In this document: piece by piece, positions 53,125 through 63,668 of the stretch | Numbering within the stretch: position 1 is the stretch's first letter | Layout of the letters: every line of letters starts with the position of its first letter | Assembly: GCA_977006965.1 (NCBI GenBank) | Contig: OZ345359.1 | Location: forward strand, 2,790,001-2,854,000 | Source: Phymatolithon calcareum | Taxonomy: Eukaryota; Rhodophyta; Florideophyceae; Hapalidiales | Reading direction: 5' to 3' | Length of the DNA stretch: 64,000 nt | Translations under genes and position numbers: made by a program | The notes under the pieces: model-generated | What the model saw: the letters and a program-made list of their open reading frames with translations, nothing else | Told to the model about the DNA's origin: nothing | Databases searched by the model: none

Positions 53125-54941
53125 CGACACTTTATTTGTTGTATACACCATGATCTCTTACTGCACGTCCCATTCTGAGTCCAGATTCGGGCTCAGCGTC
53201 GAATTTCACTTCGGAATAGTCCCACCGTATCCCTTTTTCACTCCCACTCCACCTCCACCTTCAAGTCCGTCAAACTCTTGTATATCCTAGGTATATTCTT
53301 TCGTGACTTCTGGGTCCAAATGTGCCACTTACTCAAACAATCGACAAAATCCTATTTTGGCCATTTAAAACTGCTACTTCTGGGTCCGCGTTTTTGGCCT
53401 CTACAGGGCACCCCCTCCAAATGGCCTCTGTGCGCGGACCCAGAAGTAACAACCTGCGAAAACAGGCTGGAAACGCGGACCCAGAAGTAACAAACCTCCT
53501 CAGCGTCTTCCAATGGCAACCAAACGCCATAACCACTGTCCCATCATCTTTACCATCCTACTCCACATGTTTTCCGGTCATCATCGTCATGTTTGTGTCC
53601 CGCGTCCTCCCTCCCGCGAGGGAGACTACCTTGACCAAAATTTCAAACGCTCTCAAATCGACTCAGACCAGTCCACATACTCTCCCAACACCTTCCCCAA
53701 CATCAAGAACGTCTTTTGAACTCATCTCCGTCATGTCGGTGTCCCGCGTCTTCTTCGCCAGCGAGGTGACTACCTTGACCAAAATTTCAAACGCTCTCAA
53801 ATCGACTCAGACCAGTCCACATACTCTCCCAACACCTTCCCCAACCTCTAAAACATGTTACAACGTCATCCCCGTCATGTCGTTGTCCCGCGTCTTCTTC
53901 GCCAGCGAGGTGACTACCTTGACCAAAATTTCAAACGCTCTCAAATCGACTCAGACCAGTCCACATACTCTCCCAACACCTTCCCCAACCTCTAAAACAT
54001 GTTACAACGTCATCCCCGTCATGTCGGTGTCCCGCGTCTTCTTCGCCAGCGAGGTGACTACCTTGACCAAAATTTCAAACGCTCTCAAATCGACTCAGAC
54101 CAGTCCACATACTCTCCCAACACCTTCCCCAACATCAAAAACGTCTTTTGGACTCATCTCCGTCATGTCGGTGTCCCGCGTCTTCTTCGCCAGCGAGGTG
54201 ACTACCTTGACCAAAATTTCAAACGCTCTCAAATCGACTCAGACCAGTCCACATACTCTCCCAACACCTTCCCCAACATCAAAAACGTCTTTTGGACTCA
54301 TCTCCGTCATGTCGGTGTCCCGCGTCTTCTTCGCCAGCGAGGTGACTACCTTGACCAAAATTTCAAACGCTCTCAAATCGACTCAGACCAGTCCACATAC
54401 TCTCCCAACACCTTCCCCAACCTCTAAAACATGTTACAACGTCATCCCCGTCATGTCGGTGTCCCGCGTCTTCTTCGCCAGCGAGGTGACTACCTTGACC
54501 AAAATTTCAAACGCTCTCAAATCGACTCAGACCAGTCCACATACTCTCCCAACACCTTCCCCAACATCAAAAACGTCTTTTGGACTCATCTCCGTCATGT
54601 CGGTGTCCCGCGTCTTCTTCGCCAGCGAGGTGACTACCTTGACCAAAATTTCAAACGCTCTCAAATCGACTCAGACCAGTCCACATACTCTCCCAACACC
54701 TTCCCCAACCTCTAAAACATGTTACAACGTCATCCCCGTCATGTCGGTGTCCCGCGTCTTCTTCGCCAGCGAGGTGACTACCTTGACCAAAATTTCAAAC
54801 TCTCTCAAATCGACTCAGACCAGTCCACATACTCTCTCAACACCTTCTCCACCCTTAACAACCTGTTCAGAGCTTATCTTCGCCATGTACATTTCGTCTG
54901 CCGTCTTTGTGCATGGATTGTGGAGTCATAGACGACCTTGA
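53125..54941 (+). repeat. Higher-order block 34 (1817 bp)
   Basis: Type B spacer with two private changes (CTGCTACTTC in an inverted-repeat arm, CCCGCGAGGG before the first unit), then E-C-C-S-S-C-S-C-T. The second C unit ends in GTCGTTGTCC. T is LE. Confidence 0.9.
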
Positions 54942-56038
54942 CGACACTTTATTTGTTGTATACACCATGATCTCTTACTGCACGTCCCATTCTGAGTCCA
55001 GATTCGGGCTCAGCGTCGAATTTCACTTCGGAATCGTCCCACCGTATCCCTTTTTCACTCCCACTCCACCTCCACCTTCAAGTCCGTCAAACTCTTGTAT
55101 ATCCTAGGTATATTCTTTCGTGACTTCTGGGTCCAAATGTGCCACTTACTCAAACAATCGAAAAAATCCTATTTTGGCCATTTAAAACTGTTACTTCTGG
55201 GTCCGCGTTTTTGGCCTCTACAGGGCACCCCCTCCAAATGGCCTCTGTGCGCGGACCCAGAAGTAACAACCTGCGAAAACAGGCTGGAAACGCGGACCCA
55301 GAAGTAACAAACCTCCTCAGCGTCTTCCAATGGCAACCAAACGCCATAACCACTGTCCCATCATCTTTACCATCCTACTCCACATGTTTTCCGGTCATCA
55401 TCGTCATGTTTGTGTCCCGCGTCCTCCCTCCCGAGAGGGAGACTACCTTGACCAAAATTTCAAACGCTCTCAAATCGACTCAGACCAGTCCACATACTCT
55501 CCCAACACCTTCCCCAACATCAAGAACGTCTTTTGAACTCATCTCCGTCATGTCGGTGTCCCGCGTCTTCTTCGCCAGCGAGGTGACTACCTTGACCAAA
55601 ATTTCAAACGCTCTCAAATCGACTCAGACCAGTCCACATACTCTCCCAACACCTTCCCCAACCTCTAAAACATGTTACAACGTCATCCCCGTCATGTCGG
55701 TGTCCCGCGTCTTCTTCGCCAGCGAGGTGACTACCTTGACCAAAATTTCAAACGCTCTCAAATCGACTCAGACCAGTCCACATACTCTCCCAACACCTTC
55801 CCCAACCTCTAAAACATGTTACAACGTCATCCCCGTCATGTCGGTGTCCCGCGTCTTCTTCGCCAGCGAGGTGACTACCTTGACCAAAATTTCAAACTCT
55901 CTCAAATCGACTCAGACCAGTCGACATTCTCTCTCAACACCTTCTCCACCCTTAACAACATGTTCAGAGCTTATCTTCGCCATGTACATTTCGTCTGCCG
56001 TCTTTGTGCATGGATTGTGGAGTCATAGACGACCTTGA
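54942..56038 (+). repeat. Higher-order block 35 (1097 bp)
   Basis: Type B spacer with private GAATCGTCCC and CGAAAAAATCC, then E-C-C-T. T is LE with RHS and a private ACAACATGTTC. Confidence 0.9.
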
Positions 56039-57711
56039 CGACACTTTATTTGTTGTATACACCATGATCTCTTACTGCACGTCCCATTCTGAGTCCAGAT
56101 TCAGGCTCAGCGTCGAATTTCACTTCGGAATAGTCCCACCGTATCCCTTTTTCACTCCCACTCCACCTCCACCTTCAAGTCCGTCAAACTCTTGTATATC
56201 CTAGGTATATTCTTTCGTGACTTCTGGGTCCAAATGTGCCACTTACTCAAACAATCGACAAAATCCTATTTTGGCCATTTAAAACTGTTACTTCTGGGTC
56301 CGCGTTTTTGGCCTCTACAGGGCACCCCCTCCAAATGGCCTCTGTGCGCGGACCCAGAAGTAACAACCTGCGAAAACAGGCTGGAAACGCGGACCCAGAA
56401 GTAACAAACCTCCTCAGCGTCTTCCAATGGCAACCAAACGCCATAACCACTGTCCCATCATCTTTACCATCCTACTCCACATGTTTTCCGGTCATCATCG
56501 TCATGTTTGTGTCCCGCGTCCTCCCTCCCGAGAGGGAGACTACCTTGACCAAAATTTCAAACGCTCTCAAATCGACTCAGACCAGTCCACATACTCTCCC
56601 AACACCTTCCCCAACATCAAGAACGTCTTTTGAACTCATCTCCGTCATGTCGGTGTCCCGCGTCTTCTTCGCCAGCGAGGTGACTACCTTGACCAAAATT
56701 TCAAACGCTCTCAAATCGACTCAGACCAGTCCACATACTCTCCCAACACCTTCCCCAACATCAAAAACGTCTTTTGGACTCATCTCCGTCATGTCGGTGT
56801 CCCGCGTCTTCTTCGCCAGCGAGGTGACTACCTTGACCAAAATTTCAAACGCTCTCAAATCGACTCAGACCAGTCCACATACTCTCCCAACACCTTCCCC
56901 AACCTCTAAAACATGTTACAACGTCATCCCCGTCATGTCGGTGTCCCGCGTCTTCTTCGCCAGCGAGGTGACTACCTTGACCAAAATTTCAAACGCTCTC
57001 AAATCGACTCAGACCAGTCCACATACTCTCCCAACACCTTCCCCAACCTCTAAAACATGTTACAACGTCATCCCCGTCATGTCGGTGTCCCGCGTCTTCT
57101 TCGCCAGCGAGGTGACTACCTTGACCAAAATTTCAAACGCTCTCAAATCGACTCAGACCAGTCCACATACTCTCCCAACACCTTCCCCAACATCAAAAAC
57201 GTCTTTTGGACTCATCTCCGTCATGTCGGTGTCCCGCGTCTTCTTCGCCAGCGAGGTGACTACCTTGACCAAAATTTCAAACGCTCTCAAATCGACTCAG
57301 ACCAGTCCACATACTCTCCCAACACCTTCCCCAACCTCTAAAACATGTTACAACGTCATCCCCGTCATGTCGGTGTCCCGCGTCTTCTTCGCCAGCGAGG
57401 TGACTACCTTGACCAAAATTTCAAACGCTCTCAAATCGACTCAGACCAGTCCACATACTCTCCCAACACCTTCCCCAACCTCTAAAACATGTTACAACGT
57501 CATCCCCGTCATGTCGGTGTCCCGCGTCTTCTTCGCCAGCGAGGTGACTACCTTGACCAAAATTTCAAACTCTCTCAAATCGACTCAGACCAGTCGACAT
57601 TCTCTCTCAACACCTTCTCCACCCTTAACAACCTGTTCAGAGCTTATCTTCGCCATGTACATTTCGTCTGCCGTCTTTGTGCATGGATTGTGGAGTCATA
57701 GACGACCTTGA
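56039..57711 (+). repeat. Higher-order block 36 (1673 bp)
   Basis: B-FR spacer, then E-S-C-C-S-C-C-T. T is LE with RHS. It is related to block 32 (both begin E-S-C-C). Confidence 0.9.
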
Positions 57712-58952
57712 CGACACTTTATTTGTTGTATACACCATGATCTCTTACTGCACGTCCCATTCTGAGTCCAGATTCAGGCTCAGCGTCGAATTTCACTTCG
57801 GAATAGTCCCACCGTATCCCTTTTTCACTCCCACTCCACCTCCACCTTCAAGTCCGTCAAACTCTTGTATATCCTAGGTATATTCTTTCGTGACTTCTGG
57901 GTCCAAATGTGCCACTTACTCAAACAATCGACAAAATCCTATTTTGGCCATTTAAAACTGTTACTTCTGGGTCCGCGTTTTTGGCCTCTACAGGGCACCC
58001 CCTCCAAATGGCCTCTGTGCGCGGACCCAGAAGTAACAACCTGCGAAAACAGGCTGGAAACGCGGACCCAGAAGTAACAAACCTCCTCAGCGTCTTCCAA
58101 TGGCAACCAAACGCCATAACCACTGTCCCATCATCTTTACCATCCTACTCCACATGTTTTCCGGTCATCATCGTCATGTTTGTGTCCCGCGTCCTCCCTC
58201 CCGAGAGGGAGACTACCTTGACCAAAATTTCAAACGCTCTCAAATCGACTCAGACCAGTCCACATACTCTCCCAACACCTTCCCCAACATCAAGAACGTC
58301 TTTTGAACTCATCTCCGTCATGTCGGTGTCCCGCGTCTTCTTCGCCAGCGAGGTGACTACCTTGACCAAAATTTCAAACGCTCTCAAATCGACTCAGACC
58401 AGTCCACATACTCTCCCAACACCTTCCCCAACCTCTAAAACATGTTACAACGTCATCCCCGTCATGTCGGTGTCCCGCGTCTTCTTCGCCAGCGAGGTGA
58501 CTACCTTGACCAAAATTTCAAACGCTCTCAAATCGACTCAGACCAGTCCACATACTCTCCCAACACCTTCCCCAACATCAAAAACGTCTTTTGGACTCAT
58601 CTCCGTCATGTCGGTGTCCCGCGTCTTCTTCGCCAGCGAGGTGACTACCTTGACCAAAATTTCAAACGCTCTCAAATCGACTCAGACCAGTCCACATACT
58701 CTCCCAACACCTTCCCCAACATCAAAAACGTCTTTTGGACTCATCCCCGTCATGTCGGTGTCCCGCGTCTTCTTCGCCAGCGAGGTGACTACCTTGACCA
58801 AAATTTCAAACTCTCTCAAATCGACTCAGACCAGTCCACATACTCTCTCAACACCTTCTCCACCCTTAACAACCTGTTCAGAGCTTATCTTCGCCATGTA
58901 CATTTCGTCTGCCGTCTTTGTGCATGGATTGTGGAGTCATAGACGACCTTGA
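57712..58952 (+). repeat. Higher-order block 37 (1241 bp)
   Basis: B-FR spacer, then E-C-S-S'-T, with the same S' hybrid as block 33, 5828 bp to the left. T is LE. Confidence 0.9.
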
Positions 58953-61057
58953 CGACACTTTATTTGTTGTATACACCATGATCTCTTACTGCACGTCCCA
59001 TTCTGAGTCCAGATTTGGGCTCAGCGTCGAATTTCACTTCGGAATAGTCCCACCGTATCCCTTTCTCACTCCCACTCCACCTCCACCTTCAAGTCCGTCA
59101 AACTCTTGTATATCCTAGGTATATTCTTTCGTGACTTCTGGGTCCAAATGTGCCACTTACTCAAACAATCGACAAAATCCTATTTTGGCCATTTAAAACT
59201 GTTACTTCTGGGTCCGCGTTTTTGGCCTCTACAGGGCACCCCCTCCAAATGGCCTCTGTGCGCGGACCCAGAAGTAACAACCTGCGAAAACAGGCTGGAA
59301 ACGCGGACCCAGAAGTAACAAACCTCCTCAGCGTCTTCCACTGGCAACCAAACGCCATAACCACTGTCCCATCATCTTTACCATCCTACTCCACATGTTT
59401 TCCGGTCATCATCGTCATGTTTGTGTCCCGCGTCCTCCCTCCCGAGAGGGAGACTACCTTGACCAAAATTTCAAACGCTCTCAAATCGACTCAGACCAGT
59501 CCACATACTCTCCCAACACCTTCCCCAACATCAAGAACGTCTTTTGAACTCATCCCCGTCATGTCGGTGTCCCGCGTCTTCTTCGCCAGCGAGGTGACTA
59601 CCTTGACAAAAATTTCAAACGCTCTCAAATCGACTCAGACCAGTCCACATACTCTCCCAACACCTTCCCCAACATCAAGAACGTCTTTTGGACTCACCTC
59701 CGTCATGTCGGTGTCCCGCGTCTTCTTCGCCAGCGAGGTGACTACCTTGACCAAAATTTCAAACGCTCTCAAATCGACTAAGACCAGTCCACATACTCTC
59801 CCAACACCTTCCCCAACCTCTAAAACATGTTACAACGTCATCCCCGTCATGTCGGTGTCCCGCGTCTTCTTCGCCAGCGAGGTGACTACCTTGACCAAAA
59901 TTTCAAACGCTCTCAAATCGACTCAGACCAGTCCACATACTCTCCCAACACCTTCCCCAACATCAAGAACGTCTTTTGGACTCATCTCCGTCATGTCGGT
60001 GTCCCGCGTCTTCTTCGCCAGCGAGGTGACTACCTTGACCAAAATTTCAAACGCTCTCAAATCGACTCAGACCAGTCCACATACTCTCCCAACACCTTCC
60101 CCAACCTCTAAAACATGTTACAACGTCATCCCCGTCATGTCGGTGTCCCGCGTCTTCTTCGCCAGCGAGGTGACTACCTTGACCAAAATTTCAAACGCTC
60201 TCAAATCGACTCAGACCAGTCCACATACTCTCCCAACACCTTCCCCAACATCAAGAACGTCTTTTGGACTCATCTCCGTCATGTCGGTGTCCCGCGTCTT
60301 CTTCGCCAGCGAGGTGACTACCTTGACCAAAATTTCAAACGCTCTCAAATCGACTCAGACCAGTCCACATACTCTCCCAACACCTTCCCCAACATCAAGA
60401 ACGTCTTTTGGACTCATCTCCGTCATGTCGGTGTCCCGCGTCTTCTTCGCCAGCGAGGTGACTACCTTGACCAAAATTTCAAACGCTCTCAAATCGACTC
60501 AGACCAGTCCACATACTCTCCCAACACCTTCCCCAACCTCTAAAACATGTTACAACGTCATCCCCGTCATGTCGGTGTCCCGCGTCTTCTTCGCCAGCGA
60601 GGTGACTACCTTGACCAAAATTTCAAACGCTCTCAAATCGACTCAGACCAGTCCACATACTCTCCCAACACCTTCCCCAACATCAAAAACGTCTTTTGGA
60701 CTCATCTCCGTCATGTCGGTGTCCCGCGTCTTCTTCGCCAGCGAGGTGACTACCTTGACCAAAATTTCAAACGCTCTCAAATCGACTCAGACCAGTCCAC
60801 ATACTCTCCCAACACCTTCCCCAACCTCTAAAACATGTTACAACGTCATCCCCGTCATGTCGGTGTCCCGCGTCTTCTTCGCCAGCGAGGTGACTACCTT
60901 GACCAAAATTTCAAACTCTCTCAAATCGACTCAGACCAGTCCACATACTCTCTCAACACCTTCTCCACCCTTAACAACCTGTTCAGAGCTTATCTTCGCC
61001 ATGTACATTTCGTCTGCCGTCTTTGTGCATGGATTGTGGAGTCATAGACGACCTTGA
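58953..61057 (+). repeat. Higher-order block 38 (2105 bp), diverged
   Basis: Type B spacer, then E-R-C-R-C-R-R-C-S-C-T. It carries many private changes: GATTTGGGC, CTTTCTCACT, CCACTGGCAACC, CTCATCCCCGTC in E, TTGACAAAAAT, CTCACCTCC and GACTAAGACC. T is LE. It is the last complete block. Confidence 0.9.
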
Positions 61058-62018
61058 CGACACTTTATTTGTTGTATACACCATGATCTCTTACTGCACG
61101 TCCCATTCTGAGTCCAGATTCGGGCTCAGCGTCGAATTTCACTTCAAAATTTCAAACGCTCTCAAATCGACTCAGACCAGTCCACATACTCTCCCAACAC
61201 CTTCCCCAACCTCTAAAACATGTTACAACGTCATCCCCGTCATGTCGGTGTCCCGCGTCTTCTTCGCCAGCGAGGTGACTACCTTGACCAAAATTTCAAA
61301 CGCTCTCAAATCGACTCAGACCAGTCCACATACTCTCCCAACACCTTCCCCAACCTCTAAAACATGTTACAACGTCATCCCCGTCATGTCGGTGTCCCGC
61401 GTCTTCTTCGCCAGCGAGGTGACTACCTTGACCAAAATTTCAAACGCTCTCAAATCGACTCAGACCAGTCCACATACTCTCCCAACACCTTCCCCAACAT
61501 CAAGAACGTCTTTTGGACTCATCTCCGTCATGTCGGTGTCCCGCGTCTTCTTCGCCAGCGAGGTGACTACCTTGACCAAAATTTCAAACGCTCTCAAATC
61601 GACTCAGACCAGTCCACATACTCTCCCAACACCTTCCCCAACATCAAGAACGTCTTTTGGACTCATCTCCGTCATGTCGGTGTCCCGCGTCTTCTTCGCC
61701 AGCGAGGTGACTACCTTGACCAAAATTTCAAACGCTCTCAAATCGACTCAGACCAGTCCACATACTCTCCCAACACCTTCCCCAACCTCTAAAACATGTT
61801 ACAACGTCATCCCCGTCATGTCGGTGTCCCGCGTCTTCTTCGCCAGCGAGGTGACTACCTTGACCAAAATTTCAAACTCTCTCAAATCGACTCAGACCAG
61901 TCCACATACTCTCTCAACACCTTCTCCACCCTTCACAACCTGTTTAGAGCTTATCTTCGCCATGTACATTTCGTCTGCCGTCTTTGTGCATGGATTGTGG
62001 AGTCATAGACGACCTTGA
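61058..62018 (+). repeat. Higher-order block 39 (961 bp) with spacer deletion
   Basis: Only the first 88 bp of the type B spacer remain (61058-61145), fused directly to AAAATTTCAAACGC of the first unit. Compared with block 38, 424 bp are missing (the equivalent of 59041-59464), including the inverted-repeat core. Unit order is C-C-R-R-C-T. T is FE with a private TGTTTAGAGC. Confidence 0.9.
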
Positions 62019-62068
62019 CGACACTTTATTTGTTGTATACACCATGATCTCTTACTGCACGTCCCATT
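62019..62068 (+). repeat. Truncated spacer at the array's right edge
   Basis: Fifty bases of type B spacer (to GTCCCATT) follow the last T unit. The array sequence would continue CTGAGTCC, but unrelated sequence AGGCGACATGG begins at 62069. This marks the right boundary of the satellite. Confidence 0.9.
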
Positions 62069-62075
62069 AGGCGAC

Positions 62076-63104
62076 ATGGCGGAAACTAGCCGTGCCTAGG
62101 TGAAGATGAAAACGATGGCGAGAGGGATTCTGAAGACGAAACCAGTTATGAGGATGAAGAAGAAAGAGAAACTGTCTCAAGCGCTAAGCCTCACAGGCTT
62201 GTCGAAAAGTTACTTGAATTCGTTTCCCGAGGAAACAAAACAGCCAAGCGCTACGTTTTTTCTTTGTTTGCGCTGGGCTCTGCCGACGTTAAATCAACGA
62301 GCTGAGTGAGCGGCACGCCATTTCTAACGTTCAGGTGGGAGAGTGCTTTTTTTGAGACGACGGAGCGCTCGAACCTCATAGCTTCAGGAAAGGACCTCAC
62401 TGCATGACGCCATAAAACCCCTCTCAACGCTGGAGACATTCTGGCGGCACTCGACTCTCTGCACAGTATATACAAGCTAAGCTCGCAAGACGGAATTCTC
62501 TGCACGATTAAGATTGGTAACGATCATTTCTATGTTCCGCTCTTCCAGCGTCAATTCAGTCTGAGGAGGCCGATCGAGCGTTGGAAGGAGATTTGCAAGG
62601 TGGAGCAGTCGCCTGACATTACCGCGGACAACGAATGCTCACTGCCTGAAAGTGTCGGGTTTCAGTTATTTAGGAGACTTGCAAACATAAAAACTGTGCC
62701 AGTCCGATCTAAGAGTTGTTTGTCGTACCACTACACAAATTGTCTTGTCGAGAGTTTCCCGTACAGACGGAAGATGTTGGAGAGGCTTAAAGAGATTAAC
62801 CATAGCGTGAGCGGAATCCCAGTGCGCAAAAAAAAATTTGATCATGAATTCTGTTCTGTTTGTCGAGGAGTTTGTTAAGTACGAGCTAAAGAGCCACCTT
62901 AGCGAAAGTCTTGATGCCTGTCCTGCAGGTATGCACTGCTGCTGTTCTGTACTCGGCACCGGATGTCAGCACGAATATGTGTATGATTGCAAGGTCTGTG
63001 CATCGACAGACATGCTCGCAGATAAGCTTGGGCGCACAGTAGACGAAATGATACCAATCTTCCGAGACGATGTTGTGGCCGACTTGATCACAATGAAGGC
63101 CTAA
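62076..63104 (+). pseudogene. Broken transposon-like gene with acidic N-terminus and Cys/His cluster
   Basis: Protein-like segments follow one another on the + strand but need about six frame changes. A short MAETSRA start (62076-62096) meets TAG. The frame then shifts to an Asp/Glu-rich stretch beginning GEDENDGERDSEDE, followed by KPHRLVEKLLEFVSRG. Further shifts fall near 62291 (A run), in T7 at 62347-62353, near 62395-62405 and 62425-62434 (avoiding TGA at 62405), and in A9 at 62828-62836. The longest clean piece runs from about 62432 to 62830 and contains DGILCTIKIGNDHFYVPLFQ and LSYHYTNCLVESFPYRRKML. The last piece ends at TAA (63102-63104) and holds a cluster C-x4-HC-x8-C-x-H-x5-C-x2-C, which would suit zinc binding. 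From memory, this overall layout resembles an uncharacterised transposon-associated family in protists and invertebrates, which I could not check. Alternatives are a live gene damaged by homopolymer sequencing errors, or a host gene with short introns. Confidence 0.5.
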
Positions 63105-63582
63105 TCTAGACTCATTTAAAACCTAATATTTAAGTATTTGTGCCACGTAGCCCGGGGTAAGTTGTAGGATGCTCGTTTTCGTGAGTCGATGCGCATATCC
63201 GACACGTTTCCGCATGCAATGGCCGGAAAACTGCTGAAAATGTACACTAATTTGTAATATTAGTGTCCCGTTTTATGCAAGGGAACTGGAGGAGGGAATG
63301 GAGAGAACTAATACTCGTAAACGAAAAGAACAAGAAAAATCGTTCTGAATTCTTCAACTTTTTAGACAGGTTTTGTTTCTTTTTACAATACTTACAGCGA
63401 GGTTCTCGAGTGTTTCCAAATCATAACAGCAGTATTGGCAAGCATATTCTTTTTATTTTGTTCTCTCAACAACACGTATCCTATTATTGATTTCATTTAC
63501 GCCGAATACAATGAAGCAAAATTAACTGAATGCATTAAACGCATACATGAGTATAGTGCTATCCCAAAAGCATTCTGTACAA
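63105..63582. other. AT-rich stretch without a convincing gene
   Basis: About 480 bp separate the broken gene from the last open frame. A 75-codon frame (63263-63490, GTG start) and a same-strand frame without ATG (63366-63587) are open here. The second has protein-like pieces (SEVLECFQIITAVLASIFF, IDFIYAEYNEAKLTECIKRI), ends at TAA 63585-63587, and is in the same frame as the final open frame. It could be a decayed upstream exon or a separate remnant. The sequence is low in complexity and neither reading is secure. Confidence 0.35.
63244..63266. repeat. Perfect 8-bp inverted repeat with 7-nt loop
   Basis: ACACTAAT, seven bases, ATTAGTGT. The arms match exactly. It may be a small hairpin, or the place where ends of two elements abut. 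The flanking sequence does not decide between them. Confidence 0.6.
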
Positions 63583-63590
63583 TATAAAGG
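63583..63590 (+). promoter_or_regulatory. Possible TATA box
   Basis: TATAAAGG lies 79 bp upstream of the ATG at 63669, a plausible distance for a eukaryotic core promoter with a short leader. No initiator can be assigned. The TAA inside it is also the stop of the preceding open stretch, so the match may be fortuitous. Confidence 0.25.
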
Positions 63591-63668
63591 CAGGCCACGC
63601 ATCAGAACAGGAAGATCTTTTCCACCAGCCCTCCGGATCACCTCAACCTCCTCCAATCAGACCACGCC

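Larger units (their letters stand above)
1..62068 (+). repeat. 62-kb higher-order tandem repeat (satellite) array
   Basis: The whole stretch is built from a 144-bp unit, about 296 copies by my count, grouped into 39 blocks separated by a 509/510-bp spacer. The left end lies outside the window, so the true array is longer. Copies are nearly identical, typically 0-2 differences per unit within a variant class, which implies recent homogenisation by unequal exchange or gene conversion. The + strand unit is about 51% GC but strongly skewed: 53 C against 20 G in the C-type unit at 1-144. Nothing in it resembles rRNA, a known gene family or a transposon body. It is best described as satellite DNA of a eukaryote. 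Whether it is centromeric, subtelomeric or interstitial cannot be decided here. Confidence 0.95.

Noticed and set aside
1-62068. CRISPR array
   Set aside because: The repeats are 144 bp, contiguous, and have no short unique spacers. The recurring 509/510-bp spacer is the same sequence each time.
62100-62309. 69-codon frame starting MKMKTMARG
   Set aside because: It is a shifted reading of the acidic stretch GEDENDGERDSEDE, which is the more protein-like frame.
62306-62334. 29-bp intron (GTGAGC .. CTAAC .. CAG)
   Set aside because: The splice-like signals look good, but the TGA just before the donor stays in frame after removal. A frame shift explains the protein-like sequence INELSERHAISNVQVG inside it better.
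62251-62505. Minus-strand 84-codon frame
   Set aside because: It overlaps the protein-like + strand segments of the broken gene. Its own sequence shows no recognisable features.
62666-62959. Minus-strand 97-codon frame
   Set aside because: It is antisense to the clean part of the broken gene, which is the more convincing coding strand.
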